A stretch of DNA of 36,531 bases from Candidatus Acinetobacter avistercoris (GCA_018883945.1 JAHLFF010000292.1:1-36531), one strand, 5' to 3'. Shown: positions 1-12,499, counted from the stretch's first letter. Numbers and translations: made by a program. The notes: generated from the letters alone by a model not told the origin.

Positions 1-79
1 CACATTGTGTATTTAGAAATGCACTTTTAGCGTGAATCTGAGCGATGCGTCCCGCACCAAGAATTGCTACTTTTACCAT
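1..79 (-). CDS. Gfo/Idh/MocA-family dehydrogenase, N-terminal fragment (cut by window edge)
   Basis: Only the first 26 codons are present, read on the minus strand from an ATG at 77–79. The peptide starts MVKVAILGAGRIAQIHAKSA, the N-terminal Rossmann strand and GxGxxG dinucleotide loop typical of NAD(P)-dependent Gfo/Idh/MocA oxidoreductases such as myo-inositol 2-dehydrogenase. The gene is divergent from the ChvE-like sugar-binding protein at 680, which suggests it acts on the imported sugar or inositol, but this is inference. The substrate cannot be told from so short a piece. A second family member lies at 5623–6843. Confidence 0.75.
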   Translation of the reverse strand, partial: MVKVAILGAGRIAQIHAKSAFLNTQC

Positions 80-679
80 CTAGTTACTTCCTTTTAATAA
101 TAACGATAACTTCAAAAATGACTTGTTCTTAATCATTCTTAGGTTATATAAGCCAATTTTTAAAGAAAATAGCGATTTCTAAAAACACTTTTTCACTTTT
201 GAAATGAATGAATGTATCTTGGGTCTAATAATTTCTAAAAAACATGAAAAATGACTTCATTCTTTCTCAAAACGAAAAATACTTTTTCAATTTTCGACTT
301 TTTTTCCATTTTTATTACTTTTATTCTCCAAATGAACAGATAACAATTTCAACCCGTGATCAATACTCGGGAAAAATGGACGAAAGCGACAGGAACGTCG
401 TCATAAAATCAGGAGAATAAATTTAGAGATCTTTTGTTCCAAAGACTCTAAAAAGAGAAGAACGTTATACACCAATTATCCATTTGTAATGGTCAATTAC
501 TATTTATGCTAAAAATATATAGCAATTGTTTAGGATAATTTTTCTTTTTAATAAATGAGCATAATAAGCCCAAAAAAGTTGTTATAACGATCATTTTTTG
601 AAGCAGTGATGTAATTTTTAAATGGAATTTAAATAAGTTTACTCACATTCATTTCGCTTAAAGCTAAAGGATACTCACA
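80..679. other. 600-nt divergent intergenic region
   Basis: This AT-rich stretch separates the divergent dehydrogenase and sugar-importer operons, so both promoters should lie here. No ORF with a believable ribosome site was seen. The 11-mer AAAAATGACTT occurs twice, near 113 and 246. A short CCCG…CGGG inverted repeat lies near 354–372. I could not assign an operator, and no regulator gene is present in the window. Confidence 0.5.
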
Positions 680-1747
680 ATGAAAATTTATAAAACTATA
701 ACCACCTCTGCCACTGTATTCGCTTTAGCTGCATTTGCAAATTGTGCTTATGCTGCTGGGGAGTTAATTGGTATTACCTTGCCAAATAAAACAGAAGCAC
801 GTTGGGTCATGGATGGTAACAACATCGTCAAAAACCTAAAAGCTAAAGGTTATAAGACAGATTTACAGTACTCAACTTATGATGTTGCAACTCAAATCGC
901 TCAAATTGAAAATATGATTACTTCTGGTGCTAAAGTTCTGATTGTTAGTCCAGTCGATGCTGTAACTTTGTCAAATGTATTACAAAAGGCGAAGTTAAAA
1001 GGCATCAAAATTATTTCATACGATCGATTAATTATGAAAACTGCTAATGTCGATTACTATGCAACTTTTGATAACTACCAAATCGGTGTATTACAAGCCA
1101 CGTCTATTATCAAGAAACTAGGATTAGATGCAGGTAAAGGCCCATTCAATATTGAATTGTTTGCGGGCTCACTCGATGATAATAACGCACATATGGTCTA
1201 CGCTGGTGCAATGTCTGCGCTTAATCCGTATATCGCAAAAGGTAAGCTTGTTGTACGCAGTAAGCAAACGCCACTCACCAAAGTGGCAACTTTACGCTGG
1301 GACGGTGCATTAGCTCAAACGCGTATGGATAACTTACTCAGTGCTTTTTATAGTGGCAATAATCGTATAGATGGCGTTTTGTCTCCAAACGATAATATCG
1401 CAACAGGCCTTATATCCTCTCTAAAAGCGGCAGGATATGGCACAGCTAAAAAGCCAATGCCAATCATACCCGGCCAAGATGCTCAAATTTCAAATGTCAA
1501 AGCGATCGCTCGTGGAGACCAAACATCCACTGTTTTTAAAGACACCCGTTTATTAGCAACAGCTGTGGTGAATATGGTAGATGCGGTTATTAAAAATAAA
1601 CCAGTTCCTGTGAACAACACCAAATCTTATAACAATGGCAATAAATTGGTCGCTACTTATTTAGTTAATCCAATTTTAGTTGACAAAAGTAACTTAGATG
1701 CTGTGCTCATTAAATCTGGTTATTACAAAGCAAATCAACTGAAATAA
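680..1747 (+). CDS. ChvE-like periplasmic monosaccharide-binding protein
   Basis: This is the substrate-binding component of a monosaccharide ABC importer. Residues 1–25 form a signal peptide ending in an AYA-A cleavage site. The mature protein closely follows what I remember of Agrobacterium ChvE and its multiple-monosaccharide-binding relatives: TLPNKTEARWVMDGNNIVK near the start, then QIENMITSGAKVL, IISYDRL, YYATFDNYQIGVLQATSI, FNIELFAGSLDDNNA and a GQDA motif before the C-terminal lobe. The length of 355 aa is normal for the family. An AAAGGA ribosome site lies about 10 nt before the ATG. The ATPase and permease genes follow, so it heads a three-gene operon. ChvE binds several aldoses (known for the family); the ligand here is not established. 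Confidence 0.9.
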   Translation: MKIYKTITTSATVFALAAFANCAYAAGELIGITLPNKTEARWVMDGNNIVKNLKAKGYKTDLQYSTYDVATQIAQIENMITSGAKVLIVSPVDAVTLSNVLQKAKLKGIKIISYDRLIMKTANVDYYATFDNYQIGVLQATSIIKKLGLDAGKGPFNIELFAGSLDDNNAHMVYAGAMSALNPYIAKGKLVVRSKQTPLTKVATLRWDGALAQTRMDNLLSAFYSGNNRIDGVLSPNDNIATGLISSLKAAGYGTAKKPMPIIPGQDAQISNVKAIARGDQTSTVFKDTRLLATAVVNMVDAVIKNKPVPVNNTKSYNNGNKLVATYLVNPILVDKSNLDAVLIKSGYYKANQLK

Positions 1748-1843
1748 GTCATAGCTCATCATTTATTGAAGTGCTTATACAAAATACAAGACGATTATTA
1801 TGGATTAATGCTGATTAGAATCCTGATCAGCAGAGGTTACTGT

Positions 1844-3373
1844 ATGGAAACAATATTGGAAATGCATGGCATTAAAAAGTGTTTTGGACAAGTTCAGGCG
1901 CTCAGTAATGTCGACATGATTGTCAAAAAAGGAGAAATTCACGCCATTTGTGGTGAAAATGGTGCTGGAAAGTCTACATTAATGAAAGTTCTAAGCGGCG
2001 TATATCCTTACGGTACTTTCGATGGTCAAATCCTATATCAAGGTGAAGAACAAAAGTTCTCAAGTATTCATGAGAGTGAAAAAAAAGGAATTATTATTAT
2101 TCACCAAGAACTCGCTTTAGTCCCAATGCTGTCCATTACTGAGAATATATTCCTCGGAAATGAACAATCTAAAGCTGGCATTATTGATTGGAATAGCTCT
2201 TATAAAAAAACCAAAGAAGTCCTTGCTAAAGTCGGTTTGACCGACTCTCCAGATTCTCTCATTAGCGATCTTGGGATTGGTAAGCAACAATTGGTTGAGA
2301 TTGCAAAAGCATTATCAAAAGAAGTCAAATTGTTAATTTTAGATGAGCCTACAGCCAGTTTAAATGACAATGATAGTGATCGCTTATTAACCCTACTCTT
2401 AGAGTTAAAAGCAAGAGGCGTCACTTCAATTATTATCTCTCATAAGCTCAATGAAATATCACGAATTGCCGATAGTATTACCATCATACGTGACGGTGCT
2501 TCTGTAGATTATCTAAATTGTCGAGAAGATGAGGTCAGTGAAGACCGCATTATCAAGGCAATGGTCGGTCGAGATATGGAAGACCGCTACCCAAAACGCA
2601 CCCCGAATATTGGTGAAGTTTTATTTGAAGTTAAAGACTGGTGTGTTAATCATTCTAATTTTGCATCACGCGAAGTTATTAAAGGTATCAATATTAAAGC
2701 ACGTAAAGGTGAAATTGTTGGTATCGCCGGACTTATGGGCTCAGGTCGTACTGAACTAGCAATGAGTATTTTCGGAAAATCTTACGGTACAAATATTCGT
2801 GGCTCAGTTTCTATTCATGACAAAGTTGTAGATGTATCCACTGTACGTAAAGCGATCGACAATGGCATTGCTTATGTCACAGAAGACCGCAAAGGTTATG
2901 GGCTATTACTCGAAGAAAGTATTAAAAAGAATACTTCTTTAGCCAATCTGGCAGGGATCTCCAAACATTTGGTCGTGAATGAATATCAAGAGGCGAAAAT
3001 TGCAAAAGAGTATCGAAATAAACTTCGCATCCGCTGTTCAGATGTAGAACAACATACGGAGAATTTATCTGGAGGTAATCAACAGAAAGTCGTAATTAGC
3101 AAATGGTTGTTTACCTCACCCGATGTTTTGATTCTAGATGAGCCAACACGTGGTGTTGATGTCGGTGCAAAATATGAAATTTACACCATTATTGATCAAG
3201 TTGCCCAAGAAGGTAAATGCATTGTCATGATTTCTTCTGAAATGCCAGAGCTATTAGGCATGTGTGATCGAATTTATGTCATGAATGAAGGAAAAATTGT
3301 CGGTGAGTTCCTAGCGAAAGATGCAAATCAGGAGGTCATTATGCGATCAATTATGAGAAATGGAGCGAACTAA
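1844..3373 (+). CDS. Sugar ABC transporter ATP-binding protein (GguA/MmsA type, two nucleotide-binding domains)
   Basis: This cytoplasmic ATPase, 509 aa from the chosen start, powers the sugar importer. Two ABC domains are fused in tandem, as in RbsA, XylG and GguA. Domain one has Walker [10 protein letters not shown] and Walker [12 protein letters not shown]. Domain two has a degenerate Walker A-like GLMGSGRTE, a good signature LSGGNQQK and Walker [14 protein letters not shown]. The open frame extends upstream to a TTG at 1766, but the ATG at 1844 is preceded by AGAGG 7 nt upstream and gives the normal family N-terminus ([14 protein letters not shown]). The gene follows the binding protein by 96 nt and overlaps the permease start by 14 nt, implying translational coupling. 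Confidence 0.92.
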   Translation: METILEMHGIKKCFGQVQALSNVDMIVKKGEIHAICGENGAGKSTLMKVLSGVYPYGTFDGQILYQGEEQKFSSIHESEKKGIIIIHQELALVPMLSITENIFLGNEQSKAGIIDWNSSYKKTKEVLAKVGLTDSPDSLISDLGIGKQQLVEIAKALSKEVKLLILDEPTASLNDNDSDRLLTLLLELKARGVTSIIISHKLNEISRIADSITIIRDGASVDYLNCREDEVSEDRIIKAMVGRDMEDRYPKRTPNIGEVLFEVKDWCVNHSNFASREVIKGINIKARKGEIVGIAGLMGSGRTELAMSIFGKSYGTNIRGSVSIHDKVVDVSTVRKAIDNGIAYVTEDRKGYGLLLEESIKKNTSLANLAGISKHLVVNEYQEAKIAKEYRNKLRIRCSDVEQHTENLSGGNQQKVVISKWLFTSPDVLILDEPTRGVDVGAKYEIYTIIDQVAQEGKCIVMISSEMPELLGMCDRIYVMNEGKIVGEFLAKDANQEVIMRSIMRNGAN

Positions 3374-4547
3374 ATTGAATAATACAAATACTATAAATAA
3401 TACAAATATATTAGCTCACGGGCTCAAAGAATATGGTCTTTTATGTGCCTTAATTATTATTGTCACATTTTTCCAGTTTTCTACAAATAATATCTTGCTA
3501 GACCCGCTCAACCTGACAAATTTGATCTTACAAAATAGTTATATTGTCATTATGGCATTAGGTATGCTCATGGTGATTATCAGTGGACACATTGATCTTT
3601 CCGTTGGTTCAGTTGTTGGCCTAACAGGAGCAATAGCTGCCACGCTCATGGTTACACATGAAATGCCTTTTATTCCAGCCATGTTTATCTGTTTATGTGT
3701 TGGAGCGGTTATTGGCGCTATTCAAGGTTATTGGATTGCCTATTGGAACGTACCCTCATTTATTGTGACTTTGGCAGGGATGCTCGTATTTAGGGGCTTA
3801 ACAATGATCGCTCTTGAGGGGCAATCTGTTGGTCCGTTTGAAGATAGCTTTAATACCCTCAGTTCAGGTTTTATTCCTGATTTTTTTGGCGGAGAGCTAC
3901 ATCTTACTTCACTTTTAATTGGTGTTGTTGTCAGTATTACTTTTTTTGTCCTTGAATTAAATCAACGTAAACATGCAGCATTACATGAAATCAGTACGAG
4001 TTCGACACTCTTTTTTGTATTAAAAAATTTAGCACTGAGTGCTGTCATCATTATATTTTCTTATTTATTAGCTTCTTATAGTGGTATGCCAAACGTTTTA
4101 ATTATTATGGGCCTACTCGTTGCGTTATATACTTTCATTATGAACAAAACGACTATTGGTCGCCGTATTTATGCTGTTGGTGGAAATGCAAAAGCAGCTA
4201 AACTTTCAGGTATTAATACTCAGCGAGTTGTCTTTTTAGCCTTCGTAAATATGGGTATTCTCGCTGCATTTGCAGGACTCATTTTTACAGCTCGTTTAAA
4301 TAGTGCTACACCATCTGGTGGTTTCGGTTTTGAATTAGATGTCATCGCAGCCTGTTTCATTGGTGGCGCATCTGCAGCTGGTGGTGTGGGTAAAGTCTTT
4401 GCTGTGGTGATTGGTGCATTCATTATGGGGGTTATGAATAATGGTATGTCAATCATGGGAATTGGTGTAGATTATCAACAAGTGATTAAAGGCCTAGTAT
4501 TACTGGGTGCAGTACTTATTGACATCTATACTAAAAATAAAGGGTAA
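3360..4547 (+). CDS. Sugar ABC transporter permease (GguB/XylH type)
   Basis: This is the inner-membrane permease of the ChvE-like importer, 395 aa and strongly hydrophobic. It has the hallmarks of the branched-chain/ribose permease superfamily: [14 protein letters not shown] in the early membrane segments, [19 protein letters not shown] in the cytoplasmic coupling loop, and [14 protein letters not shown] near the C-terminus. A long segment around residues 200–250 ([13 protein letters not shown] onward) matches the extended form seen in GguB and XylH rather than the shorter RbsC. The ATG overlaps the last 14 nt of the ATPase gene. A terminator follows at 4623, so the operon ends here. Confidence 0.9.
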   Translation: MERTKLNNTNTINNTNILAHGLKEYGLLCALIIIVTFFQFSTNNILLDPLNLTNLILQNSYIVIMALGMLMVIISGHIDLSVGSVVGLTGAIAATLMVTHEMPFIPAMFICLCVGAVIGAIQGYWIAYWNVPSFIVTLAGMLVFRGLTMIALEGQSVGPFEDSFNTLSSGFIPDFFGGELHLTSLLIGVVVSITFFVLELNQRKHAALHEISTSSTLFFVLKNLALSAVIIIFSYLLASYSGMPNVLIIMGLLVALYTFIMNKTTIGRRIYAVGGNAKAAKLSGINTQRVVFLAFVNMGILAAFAGLIFTARLNSATPSGGFGFELDVIAACFIGGASAAGGVGKVFAVVIGAFIMGVMNNGMSIMGIGVDYQQVIKGLVLLGAVLIDIYTKNKG

Positions 4548-4622
4548 AAATGGATGTCTGCATAAGGCTTCTCTATAAGAAACAATCAAATCACAAACAC
4601 TAAAACTTAATCATCGAGTTTT

Positions 4623-4683
4623 AAAAAACCTGAACTACTCGAGTTAAAATACATTTTAACTTTGAATGGGTTCAGGTTTTTTT
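4623..4683 (+). terminator. Rho-independent terminator of the sugar-importer operon
   Basis: A 13-bp perfect stem, AAAAAACCTGAAC at 4623–4635 with its complement at 4670–4682, encloses a second small stem (GTTAAAA/TTTTAAC, about 4643–4657). The right arm runs into a T tract. It lies 75 nt after the permease stop. Confidence 0.8.
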
Positions 4684-5549
4684 ACACGAGAAGATTGCAC
4701 TATTTGCACAATAACCAATGAACTACTTAAATAAATCATTTTTTAGCCAAATAAAATTTATCGTATAGTTCCCTCTCTTGAGCAAGTTTTAAAACACTGC
4801 TTAAAATGAAGCACAAGTAATGAGCATCCTCAGAATATATTCTGATTGCGCAAGGGCGAGGCTATATTAAGCATATCTCCCCTCACTCTAGCCTTCTTCC
4901 TGAGCCATTTATAGCGCAAGAGAAGCGAATGCATTGAGAGTTTAGATGACGACTTAACGATCAATTTTTGATTTTTGAAAGAACTCTATTATGCCTATTC
5001 ATTTAAGATTTTTTGTGCAAACCTCAGCTTGAATGTTTATTTAGTCAAATCATTTCTAAATGAATCAACCTAGGTCTAAAATCAATCATTCAACTGATTG
5101 GTCTTCTTGTATGAGCAGTATACTACGCAAGATTAATCAATCACGGCATGATATAAATTTGATGTGATTCTCGTTGCTAAGCTCAACCAAAAGTAAACAA
5201 GGTCCAGATCAAACTGATTACGATGCACCTATTGAATACTGTTGGCATGATTTGAGAAATGTCTTTTCGCTAGCCCATATGCATATTTAGCAAAGTGGCT
5301 ATTTTTTCTTGTGTGCGTTTGATTTAGCGATAATTCGCTATAAATAGTAGATGAATCACGAGCTATCATTTTTTGCAATATGTCGTGTAGATCATCCATC
5401 ACCTCATAAAAGATAAATCTGATATCTTTGTTTTTTAAGTGAGATGAGAATAGTTCATTGTGCAACTTTGACTTTGGTCAGTCTGAAAGCTAAATGCGAT
5501 TTCATCTTGCCGTTTACCGAAATTAATCTCTTTAACTTCCTAAGAACCT
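4684..5549. other. Long AT-rich intergenic stretch, no convincing gene
   Basis: Nearly 900 nt separate the importer terminator from the terminator of the convergent dehydrogenase. The only open frame of note is a 78-codon minus-strand ORF (5229–5465). It starts with TTG, lacks a ribosome site and is not recognisable, so I do not call it. A perfect 16-bp palindrome, TCAGAATATATTCTGA, is at 4830–4845. The segment CCCCTCACTCTAGCCTTCTTCC near 4872–4893 faintly resembles the start of the repeat family at 11970–12166. The stretch may be a decayed gene. Confidence 0.4.
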
Positions 5550-5589
5550 AAAAAAACCATAAAGCCGATATAACATAGGGCTTTATGGT
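5550..5589 (-). terminator. Terminator of the 5623–6843 dehydrogenase gene
   Basis: ACCATAAAGCC at 5556–5566 pairs with GGCTTTATGGT at 5579–5589. Read on the minus strand the stem is followed by seven T residues. It lies 34 nt past the stop codon of the minus-strand dehydrogenase. Confidence 0.85.
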
Positions 5590-5622
5590 CTAACATTTCA
5601 CAAGAAATTAGCTCTCTTCAAC

Positions 5623-6843
5623 TCAGCCTTTTGTGTGTGATGCAAGTACTTCTGCAGGACTTACCCAGACGTTTCCATTATTGTGAGATTTCAAAATTGA
5701 CTCAACAAATAATACGCCACTCACACCGTCATGAATGTCTGAATACATAGGTGCAACTTCAGGTTTTTCGCCTGTACGATAACTTTCAATCGCCACAGCA
5801 AACTCAGCATATAATTGCGCAAAACCTTCGATATAGCCTTCAGGATGCCCTTTGGGCAACCATGTCGCTAAATAACTCGATTGTGACAAGCCGAAATCAC
5901 CACGCGATATAATTTGTGTCGGCTTGTCGACAGAGGTATAGCGTAATTTATTCATTTCATTATGATTCCACTCGATACTTCCTTTAGAGCCATAAATACG
6001 CACTCTAACCTCACAATCATTACCTTGAGCAACTTGGCTCACTAAAATCGTACCACGTGCACCATTTTCAAAACGTGTCAGTACCTGTACGTTATCATCT
6101 AAACGACGATTTGGTACAATCGCTTCCACTTGAGCTAACACAGAATTAATTTTTTGACCTGTAATAAATTGCGCCAGATGCCACGCATGTGTACCAATAT
6201 CGGCACTACCACCACCGGGTCCAGATTTTGATGGATCTGTACGCCAGTTGCCTTGTCCGCCATCTTGTTGCTCGATTGGATTGGTAAGCCAATCCATCAT
6301 AAATTCCACATGCACAAGGCGAATATCACCCAATAAACCTTCTGCAACCATAGATTTAGCTTGACGGACCATCGCATAAGCAGAGAATACATGCGGTACC
6401 ATAAAGCATAGACCTGAATCTTTAGCAATTTTTTCAAGTGCTAATGCATCATCAAGACTTGTTGTCATTGGCTTATCACAAATGACATGAATGCCTGCCT
6501 CTAAGAATGTTTTTGCGATATCAAAATGTGTGAAATTGGGGGTTGTGATTGCCACAGCCTCAATACCATCTTCACGTTGCGATTCAATTCGCGCCATTTC
6601 TTTATAATCGGTATAACAACGCTCAGGATCAATAAACCATTCCGCACCTGCAGACTTTGCCACCTCAGCACGCGAAGACAATGCACCAGCAACTATACGA
6701 TAACGATTATCCATACGCGCAGCCATCGCATGAACTGGTCCGATGAAACCGCCACTTGCACCACCCACAATCCCTAAGCGAATTGGGCGAGAATTTTTTT
6801 GCAAATCCAATTTATTTAAACGGCTTTTATTTTCAGCTTCCAT
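5623..6843 (-). CDS. Gfo/Idh/MocA-family oxidoreductase
   Basis: This is a predicted cytoplasmic NAD(P)-dependent sugar or polyol dehydrogenase of 406 aa. The N-terminal Rossmann fold starts at about residue 21 (IRLGIVGGASGGFIGPVHA, an expanded glycine-rich loop). It contains CDKPMT, the family's EKP motif with Asp for Glu, whose Lys is catalytic. GGGSADIGTHAWHL supplies the Asp and His of the active site. The C-terminal α/β domain carries RVRIYGSKGSIEW. About 20 polar residues precede the fold. It converges on the ChvE-like importer and faces the same way as the fragment at 1–79, so a shared sugar catabolic role is likely but inferred. The substrate is unknown; levoglucosan-, inositol- and glucose-type dehydrogenases all share this architecture. 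Confidence 0.85.
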   Translation of the reverse strand: MEAENKSRLNKLDLQKNSRPIRLGIVGGASGGFIGPVHAMAARMDNRYRIVAGALSSRAEVAKSAGAEWFIDPERCYTDYKEMARIESQREDGIEAVAITTPNFTHFDIAKTFLEAGIHVICDKPMTTSLDDALALEKIAKDSGLCFMVPHVFSAYAMVRQAKSMVAEGLLGDIRLVHVEFMMDWLTNPIEQQDGGQGNWRTDPSKSGPGGGSADIGTHAWHLAQFITGQKINSVLAQVEAIVPNRRLDDNVQVLTRFENGARGTILVSQVAQGNDCEVRVRIYGSKGSIEWNHNEMNKLRYTSVDKPTQIISRGDFGLSQSSYLATWLPKGHPEGYIEGFAQLYAEFAVAIESYRTGEKPEVAPMYSDIHDGVSGVLFVESILKSHNNGNVWVSPAEVLASHTKG

Positions 6844-7054
6844 AATGAATTTTTATCCTGATTGTTCAACTAAGCAATAATGTTGTGTTGAGAAAGTCAC
6901 TTATATATTTAGGAATTAACATTAGCATTAAAGTTTTCGAAGAAAATAAACTAATACGAAATTGAGTTTTTCAGTTTTTATAATTCTAAAAAAATGACTA
7001 ATGGAGTTTATTTAGCATTTTAATTCATGTTGCGTTAAAAGTTGTTTAATCTAC

Positions 7055-7317
7055 TTACTTAGCAAATTGACGTTTACACTCTAAAAAGGCAACGGCGATA
7101 GAAACGAAGAAATTGATTAAAAAGAATGGAATTTCTTCCATCAAACCATAGCCTAAATTTATACCGTAATACATATTCCAGCTGACTAAACAAACCAAAG
7201 TGGCATAAAAACCTACATGGCTAAGCGGAAAACAGCTCGTTTTTTGATGATTTTAATGAATATCAAAATGAGGGCGAAAATAATCAAACCTACTACCATC
7301 GTCATTAGTGTTCTCAT
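7055..7317 (-). pseudogene. Small two-helix membrane protein, interrupted by a frameshift
   Basis: From the ATG at 7315–7317, with AAGGA about 7 nt upstream, the frame encodes MRTLMTMVVGLIIFALILIF and then basic residues, and stops after 34 codons. One frame over, starting at the AAAAAAC run, it continues without interruption as KTSCFPLSHVGFYATLV to a TAA at 7055–7057, including a second hydrophobic segment (EEIPFFLINFFVSIAVAFLE). Adding one base to the run of six A residues near 7238 would give a continuous 87-residue protein with two transmembrane helices. It may be a real pseudogene, a sequencing slip in a homopolymer, or programmed or transcriptional slippage. I do not recognise the family. 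Confidence 0.6.
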
Positions 7318-7425
7318 ATTGTTGTCCTTATTATTTTAATCATTTGTATTGACGATCTTTGATCAAATCTTACAAATTATGGTTTTGTAGCCTCTAATGA
7401 AGAGTAAAGCATAATTTCACGATAT

Positions 7426-7456
7426 AAAAAAACCCCAATCTTTCGATTGGGGTTTT
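7426..7456 (-). terminator. Terminator downstream of tRNA-Ser
   Basis: AACCCCAATC and GATTGGGGTT form a 10-bp stem with a TTTC loop, flanked by A and T runs on both sides. It can therefore stop transcription in either direction. It sits just after the 3' end of the minus-strand tRNA. Confidence 0.85.
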
Positions 7457-7462
7457 TGAATT

Positions 7463-7552
7463 TGGCGGAAGCGGTGAGATTCGAACTCACGGAGGGGGTA
7501 AACCCTCGTCGGTTTTCAAGACCGGTGCATTAAACCGCTCTGCCACGCTTCC
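7463..7552 (-). tRNA. tRNA-Ser (anticodon UGA)
   Basis: This is a 90-nt class II tRNA on the minus strand. The acceptor arms GGAAGCG and CGCTTCC pair, the anticodon loop reads CTTGAAA (anticodon TGA), a long variable arm (GAGGGTTT…CCCTC) follows, and the T loop is GTTCGAATC. CCA is encoded at 7463–7465. It decodes UCA and related serine codons. It lies between the frameshifted small gene and fadH, with its own terminator. Confidence 0.97.
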
Positions 7553-7650
7553 ATGTGCGCCATAATACGAAGCTTTTCGAACGATGACAAGCAATAAATA
7601 CATCTAAACCATTCAACTGAATAATGTTTCAGCAAATACAGTTCAATTCT

Positions 7651-9699
<2,049 letters not shown>

Positions 9700-9709
9700 T
9701 TATTGGCTT

Positions 9710-9723
9710 TGCAACTTGTTGCA
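9710..9723. promoter_or_regulatory. Inverted repeat upstream of fadH, candidate operator
   Basis: TGCAAC-TT-GTTGCA is an inverted repeat of two 6-nt arms with a 2-nt spacer, 26–39 nt before the fadH start codon. Its form resembles operators of TetR-type fatty-acid regulators such as PsrA (GAAAC-N2–4-GTTTC-like). Both the binding protein and the function are inferred. Confidence 0.35.
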
Positions 9724-9816
9724 TAAAATTTTAGCGTGTTTTTTAAAATATGGGATGACTGATAATTTTTTTTTCTTGATCCTAAAGTCAATTCCATGAC
9801 TAGGTCATTTCATAGA

Positions 9817-10155
9817 TTAGTTTGTTACATCATCAATGATATTTTCACTCGTCTGCCATTTAAAGATATAGATCAACATGATGATGGCCAGAATTGATCC
9901 AATTGGAAATGCTGACAGAACAAAAAGTGTCAAGAATAAAGAAAATATCCGATCTTTGACACGACCATTTTTGACCATTTTTGCTGCAGTAATATGTAAA
10001 GCGATCAGTAATAATTTACCCACTACATTGGCGATCAAATAACGTGCATCATCTTCGGATAAATCCAGCGTATAATTAAGGATATAAATCACATCAAAAA
10101 CAACAATGACGGCAACGATATAATGCAACCATGATAAGACTTTGTTTTTCTGCAT
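9817..10155 (-). CDS. Hypothetical small integral membrane protein
   Basis: This 112-residue protein has hydrophobic segments at about residues 9–29, 44–62 and 70–98, the last long enough for two helices around a SAFPIGS turn, so three or four membrane spans. There is no signal peptide and no cysteine. The GAAGAGAG stretch just before the ATG is a plausible ribosome site. It lies upstream of fadH on the same strand with about 130 nt between them, and the argG promoter region is on its other side. I do not recognise the family. The hydrophobic pattern and ribosome site support a real gene. Confidence 0.7.
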   Translation of the reverse strand: MQKNKVLSWLHYIVAVIVVFDVIYILNYTLDLSEDDARYLIANVVGKLLLIALHITAAKMVKNGRVKDRIFSLFLTLFVLSAFPIGSILAIIMLIYIFKWQTSENIIDDVTN

Positions 10156-10326
10156 TTACTCTCTTCCCCTATTACTTCAATGTGATTTTATAAAATTTCA
10201 ATCACGACAAATTTAAAAAATAGTTTGAATCAAAGATTAACATTTTATGATCCGATTAACTTTTTCATATTTATCTAATAATATTTGAACTTGAGTATTT
10301 TTTAAGAAAAAAATCACAATGAAAAG

Positions 10327-10335
10327 TGTTACAAT
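10327..10335 (+). promoter_or_regulatory. Extended −10 promoter element for argG
   Basis: TG-T-TACAAT fits the extended −10 pattern TGnTATAAT with one mismatch. It lies about 68 nt before the argG start. No good −35 box is present at the right distance, which is usual for extended −10 promoters. Assignment is by pattern only. Confidence 0.4.
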
Positions 10336-10391
10336 AGCAGCATTATTAAATTCTCCTTGGCCAGCAATTTTGTGGTGCCTATTTAAAATAG

Positions 10392-11744
<1,353 letters not shown>

Positions 11745-11756
11745 GATTGCTAAAAT

Positions 11757-11788
11757 CAAAAACCGCTCTTATGAGCGGTTTTTTTTTA
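11757..11788 (+). terminator. argG terminator
   Basis: The stem AAAACCGCTC–TTAT–GAGCGGTTTT with a run of T residues lies 13 nt after the argG stop codon. Confidence 0.92.
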
Positions 11789-11969
11789 TATCGATTCAGC
11801 ATTTAAGTTTTCCTAACGATTCGTATTATTTTCAATATTTAAAATATATGTACGATCTATAGATTAATTGATCGCTATTCATAAAGATCTCAACAGAATG
11901 CAGTTTACGCAAATTCAGTAGATTTCATAATTTATTTTTTAAACATCAAGTTCAGATTCAGTATCAGCC

Positions 11970-12037
11970 CATCCTAACCCTCATTCAAAGTAAGATAGAA
12001 AGAATTTTTATAGATCAATTTATCGCCACGCAATAAT
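11970..12037 (+). repeat. Dispersed intergenic repeat, copy A
   Basis: The unit begins CATCCTAACCCTCATTC, passes through AGAAAGAATTTTTATAGATC and ends near AATTTATCGCCACGCAATAAT. It aligns by eye with copy B (12103–12166) and with the reverse complement of 19795–19868. The shared core is a run of ATTTTT followed about 10 nt later by ATTTAT-n-GCC. Confidence 0.55.
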
Positions 12038-12102
12038 GTTAAACAATAGACTTCATTCAAAAAGTCATTATTCATACAACAGACTCATCATGCGTATTCT
12101 CT

Positions 12103-12166
12103 CATCCTAATCTTTTCCCAAAGGGAGAAGGGATTTTTAACTATTAATTTATGGCCACTCACTAAT
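12103..12166 (+). repeat. Dispersed intergenic repeat, copy B, with hairpin
   Basis: The unit begins CATCCTAATCTTTTCCC and ends AATTTATGGCCACTCACTAAT, which matches copy A at 18 of 21 end positions. CTTTTCCC-AAA-GGGAGAAG at 12112–12130 forms a hairpin with one G–T pair. This arrangement resembles REP-like palindromic elements, though I cannot name a family. Confidence 0.55.
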
Positions 12167-12499
12167 CATTTTTTCGACTTATGAAAGAGAACTAATGATT
12201 TTTTAATTGAGAGAACCTCACTAACGAATATTTCCAATGATCTATAAACACTCCCCACTGTCTCATTCAGATGAATAGATAAAAGTGAAAGACCTCTAGT
12301 CACTATGGACTCAAAAAAGTATTAATCTGATTCACGTCATTCATTATTTATATTTAAAGATACGCTAAGCTGTATTAAAAATGAGCAGCTTGTATTTCTA
12401 TTCAAATTATAATTATTTTTTAAAGCAGTAAAGCAGTCGTAATTCAATTTTGACATTACCAATTTTGCCGTATTTCGATTATCATCTACTTTATTTTTC

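Larger units (their letters stand above)
11789..12499. other. 710-nt intergenic region with two diverged repeat copies
   Basis: No convincing gene is present. A minus-strand ORF that would start inside pyrC or at 12501 (53 codons) is rich in Asn and Lys and looks like AT-driven noise. The stretch contains two related repeat units (11970–12037 and 12103–12166, listed separately). A perfect −35 hexamer TTGACA lies at 12450–12455, but no good −10 follows at 16–18 nt; it may still belong to the pyrC promoter. Confidence 0.5.

Noticed and set aside
5229..5465. 78-codon minus-strand ORF in the intergenic gap
   Set aside because: It starts with TTG, has no ribosome site, resembles no family I know and lies in low-complexity AT-rich DNA.
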